64,000 bases of DNA from Lachnospiraceae bacterium GAM79 (GTDB lineage: Bacteria; Bacillota; Clostridia; Lachnospirales; Lachnospiraceae), in NCBI GenBank assembly GCA_020735665.1, contig CP085928.1, forward strand, positions 2,896,833 through 2,960,832. The letters run 5' to 3'. The translations under genes and the position numbers were made by a program. This document shows positions 62,415 through 64,000 of this stretch, piece by piece (the first letter of the stretch is position 1; each line of letters opens with the position of its first letter). The notes beneath the pieces are model-generated. The model was not told the DNA's origin. It saw nothing but the letters and a program-made list of their open reading frames with translations, and ran no database searches.

Positions 62415-62645
62415 TTAATTTGCCGCAGTTCTTGTTACGGCTTTTACATTTCCTCTATCCCTCAAATCACGACCTTCATTCGCTTCCATAAACATTTCCA
62501 GAATATCGGTTTTAATCAGGACTTTGCGACCAACCTTTAATACTGGAAGTTTCTTCCATTCTACAAGCTGTCTTAAGGTGTTTCTGCCGATTCCCGTATA
62601 GTCAGCAGCTTCTTCGATGGATAATGCAATTTTTCTTTGCGTCAT
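62415..62645 (-). CDS. xis: Excisionase-type HTH protein
   Basis: A 76-residue protein with a MerR-like winged helix: LSIEEAADYTGIGRNTLRQL, VEWKKLPVLKVGRKVLIKTD. This is the usual excisionase of tyrosine-integrase elements and would direct excision with the integrase. Its ribosome site (AAGGAGGTGATTAT) lies 10-15 bases from an ATTGCA-N3-TGCAAT operator. The region between it and the DUF3847 gene (62275-62414) has no supported gene. Confidence 0.85.
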   Translation of the reverse strand: MTQRKIALSIEEAADYTGIGRNTLRQLVEWKKLPVLKVGRKVLIKTDILEMFMEANEGRDLRDRGNVKAVTRTAAN

Positions 62646-62662
62646 ATAATCACCTCCTTATA

Positions 62663-62786
62663 AATTGCATTATGCAATTCTTGTGATGTAAGTATATCCT
62701 TTTCACATCTTTTTGTCAAGCGTTACGAAATATTAAAAGCAAATATTATATTGCATATTGCAATTTTGAAAAAACAATGCTATAAT
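62663..62786. promoter_or_regulatory. Divergent promoters and paired operators of the element
   Basis: ATTGCA-N3-TGCAAT occurs at 62664-62678 (within the palindrome AATTGCAT-T-ATGCAATT) and at 62750-62764. Minus-strand promoter for xis: TTGACA (62719-62714), 17 bases, TATACT (62696-62691). Plus-strand promoter for the repressor: TTGCAA (62758-62763), 17 bases, TATAAT (62781-62786), its -35 inside the second operator. One protein, probably the repressor, could control both directions. Confidence 0.8.
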
Positions 62787-62816
62787 TCATACATACCGAA
62801 AAAGGAGGCAGTCAGC

Positions 62817-63446
62817 ATGAAAGATAAAGAATTACGCAAGCTGATAGGGAGCAGAATAAAACAGCGCCGTCTGGAATTGAATCTGACACAGCCTTATGTC
62901 GCAGAAAAGATGGGGGTTACCGCTTCTACAATCCTGCGTTATGAGAATGGTTCGATTGACAATACGAAAAAAATGGTGCTGGAAGGTCTTTCGGAAGCAC
63001 TTCATGTATCTGTGGAATGGCTCAAAGGGGAAACAGATGAATATGAAACCGACATTACGGATAAGAGAGAGTTACAGATTCGTGATGCGATGGGAGATAT
63101 TCTGGAACAGTTACCGCTTGCCCTTACCAAAGAAGAAGATGCTTTTTCAAAAGATTTATTACTGCTGATGTTAAAACAATATGGTCTGTTTTTGGATTCC
63201 TTTCAGTTCGCCTGCAAAAACTTCAAGGGGAATGATGGTCAGACGGATATTGCCAAAACAATAGGGTTTGAATCGAATGATGAATATAATGAGATTATGT
63301 TCTTAAGGGAAATCACTCCTACCATCAATGCTTTTAATGAGATGGCAGACGTTGTAAGGCTCTATTCCAAGAAACCAAAAACAGCAGAACAAAGGCTTGC
63401 AAATCTTTTATCAGAAGTCTTATACGAAGATTCCGAATCGGTATAG
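62817..63446 (+). CDS. cI-like XRE repressor of the mobilizable element
   Basis: Protein of about 209 residues. The N-terminal helix-turn-helix (about 10-65) reads IKQRRLELNLTQPYVAEKMG, VTASTILRYENGSIDNTKKM. The C-terminal part is helical, without a peptidase domain. ATG 62817 follows AAAGGAGG. Its promoter overlaps an operator, suggesting autoregulation and control of xis. Confidence 0.85.
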   Translation: MKDKELRKLIGSRIKQRRLELNLTQPYVAEKMGVTASTILRYENGSIDNTKKMVLEGLSEALHVSVEWLKGETDEYETDITDKRELQIRDAMGDILEQLPLALTKEEDAFSKDLLLLMLKQYGLFLDSFQFACKNFKGNDGQTDIAKTIGFESNDEYNEIMFLREITPTINAFNEMADVVRLYSKKPKTAEQRLANLLSEVLYEDSESV

Positions 63447-63532
63447 TAAGACAACCGGAGTTATGATATACTTACACGCACGAAGCATTTCATCAGTTCC
63501 GATTGTCTAATATCGAAAGGAGACATACGATT

Positions 63533-64000
63533 ATGGCAAAAGGATCTGTAAGAAAAAAAGGAAAGAAATGGTACTACCGCTTCTATGTAGAGGACGCAAG
63601 CGGCAATCTTGTTCAGAAAGAATGCGTTGGAACAGAAAGCAAAAGTGAAACTGAAAAGCTGCTCCGTCAGGCAATGGATGATTATGAGAAAAAGAAATTT
63701 GTTGCCAAAGCGGAAAATCTCACAGTCGGACAACTTCTGGATGTGTGGGCAGAGGAGGAATTAAAAACAGGTACGCTCAGCAATGGTACTGTGGAGAATT
63801 ACCTCGGAACAATCCGAAATATTAAGAAACATCCGCTGGCAGAACGGAAATTAAAAAATGTAACCTCTGAGCATTTGCAATCTTTCTTTGATTTGCTTTC
63901 CTTCGGGGGAGTTCATCCCGATGGAAAAGAGAGAAAGGGTTACAGCAAAGATTACATCCATTCTTTTTCCGCAGTCATGCAGCAGTCTTTCCGCTTTGCA
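63533..64000 (+). CDS. int: Tyrosine-recombinase integrase, N-terminal part
   Basis: A frame of 156 codons that is still open at the window end. It begins MAKGSVRKKGKKWYYRFYVE, the arm-type DNA-binding domain of Tn916/phage-like integrases, then AENLTVGQLLDVWAEEELKT starts the core-binding SAM-like domain (about residues 62-156). The catalytic Arg, His and Tyr lie beyond the window. GAAAGGAGA precedes the ATG. It follows the repressor by 86 bases and should recombine the element at its att sites. Confidence 0.9.
   Translation, partial: MAKGSVRKKGKKWYYRFYVEDASGNLVQKECVGTESKSETEKLLRQAMDDYEKKKFVAKAENLTVGQLLDVWAEEELKTGTLSNGTVENYLGTIRNIKKHPLAERKLKNVTSEHLQSFFDLLSFGGVHPDGKERKGYSKDYIHSFSAVMQQSFRFA

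Overview
The window looks like a chromosomal segment of a gut Lachnospiraceae bacterium (Firmicutes, Clostridia), perhaps close to Coprococcus or Roseburia. The evidence is moderate GC, strong AGGAGG ribosome binding sites, a CoA-transferase of the butyrate-producer type, a dlt operon for teichoic-acid D-alanylation, Bce-like and Van-like two-component systems, and many proteins of the kind common in that family. No rRNA, tRNA or CRISPR array was seen. The genus is an inference.

1-10.5 kb, core-like: a Thr/Glu-rich sorted surface protein; a TetR regulator with its promoter inside a 13-bp inverted repeat, next to a gutted ABC exporter; a glycerol-1-phosphate-dehydrogenase-like enzyme and a CoA-transferase in one operon; a SulP transporter; a DUF11 protein; and a minus-strand HTH protein. 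10.5-19.7 kb: the methionine ABC transporter metN-metI-metQ behind a consensus promoter, a Met/Cys-rich leader peptide and a terminator, then a Bce-type module (regulator, kinase, ABC ATPase, permease) with a recognisable BceR-type site. Long imperfect hairpin elements fill the intergenic spaces here and again at 31.2-31.4 kb.

19.7-42.7 kb, mostly core metabolism and envelope: trpS, a lipoprotein, a degenerate GGDEF-type gene, a PLC-like protein, a split chromate-type transporter, trkA-trkH potassium uptake, a PucR regulator divergent from a class III aminotransferase, a YdcF-like protein, a two-component system joined to dltA-dltC-dltB-dltD, D-lactate dehydrogenase, truA and azlCD.

42.7-59.2 kb, an accessory and visibly AT-rich region: an XRE membrane protein; two 189-bp direct repeats of a PCC-domain gene end that bracket a DUF4143 ATPase and a second two-component/ABC module whose permease has an in-frame UAG stop; an inverted pair of DUF6061-plus-hairpin units; small cargo genes (VOC, ThuA-like, GNAT); several gene remnants; a third two-component system; a lipoprotein; and an IS3-type scrap.

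59.2-64 kb: one end of an integrative mobilizable element. It has a DUF6040 gene, a MobA/MobL relaxase that fully overlaps a coiled-coil gene, an oriT with the MobQ/NES-type nick core, a DUF3847 gene, an excisionase, a divergent cI-like repressor with paired operators, and a tyrosine integrase cut by the window end.

The most unusual features are the long intergenic hairpins, whose shared apex shows compensatory base changes, and the apparent leader-peptide attenuator of the methionine transporter.
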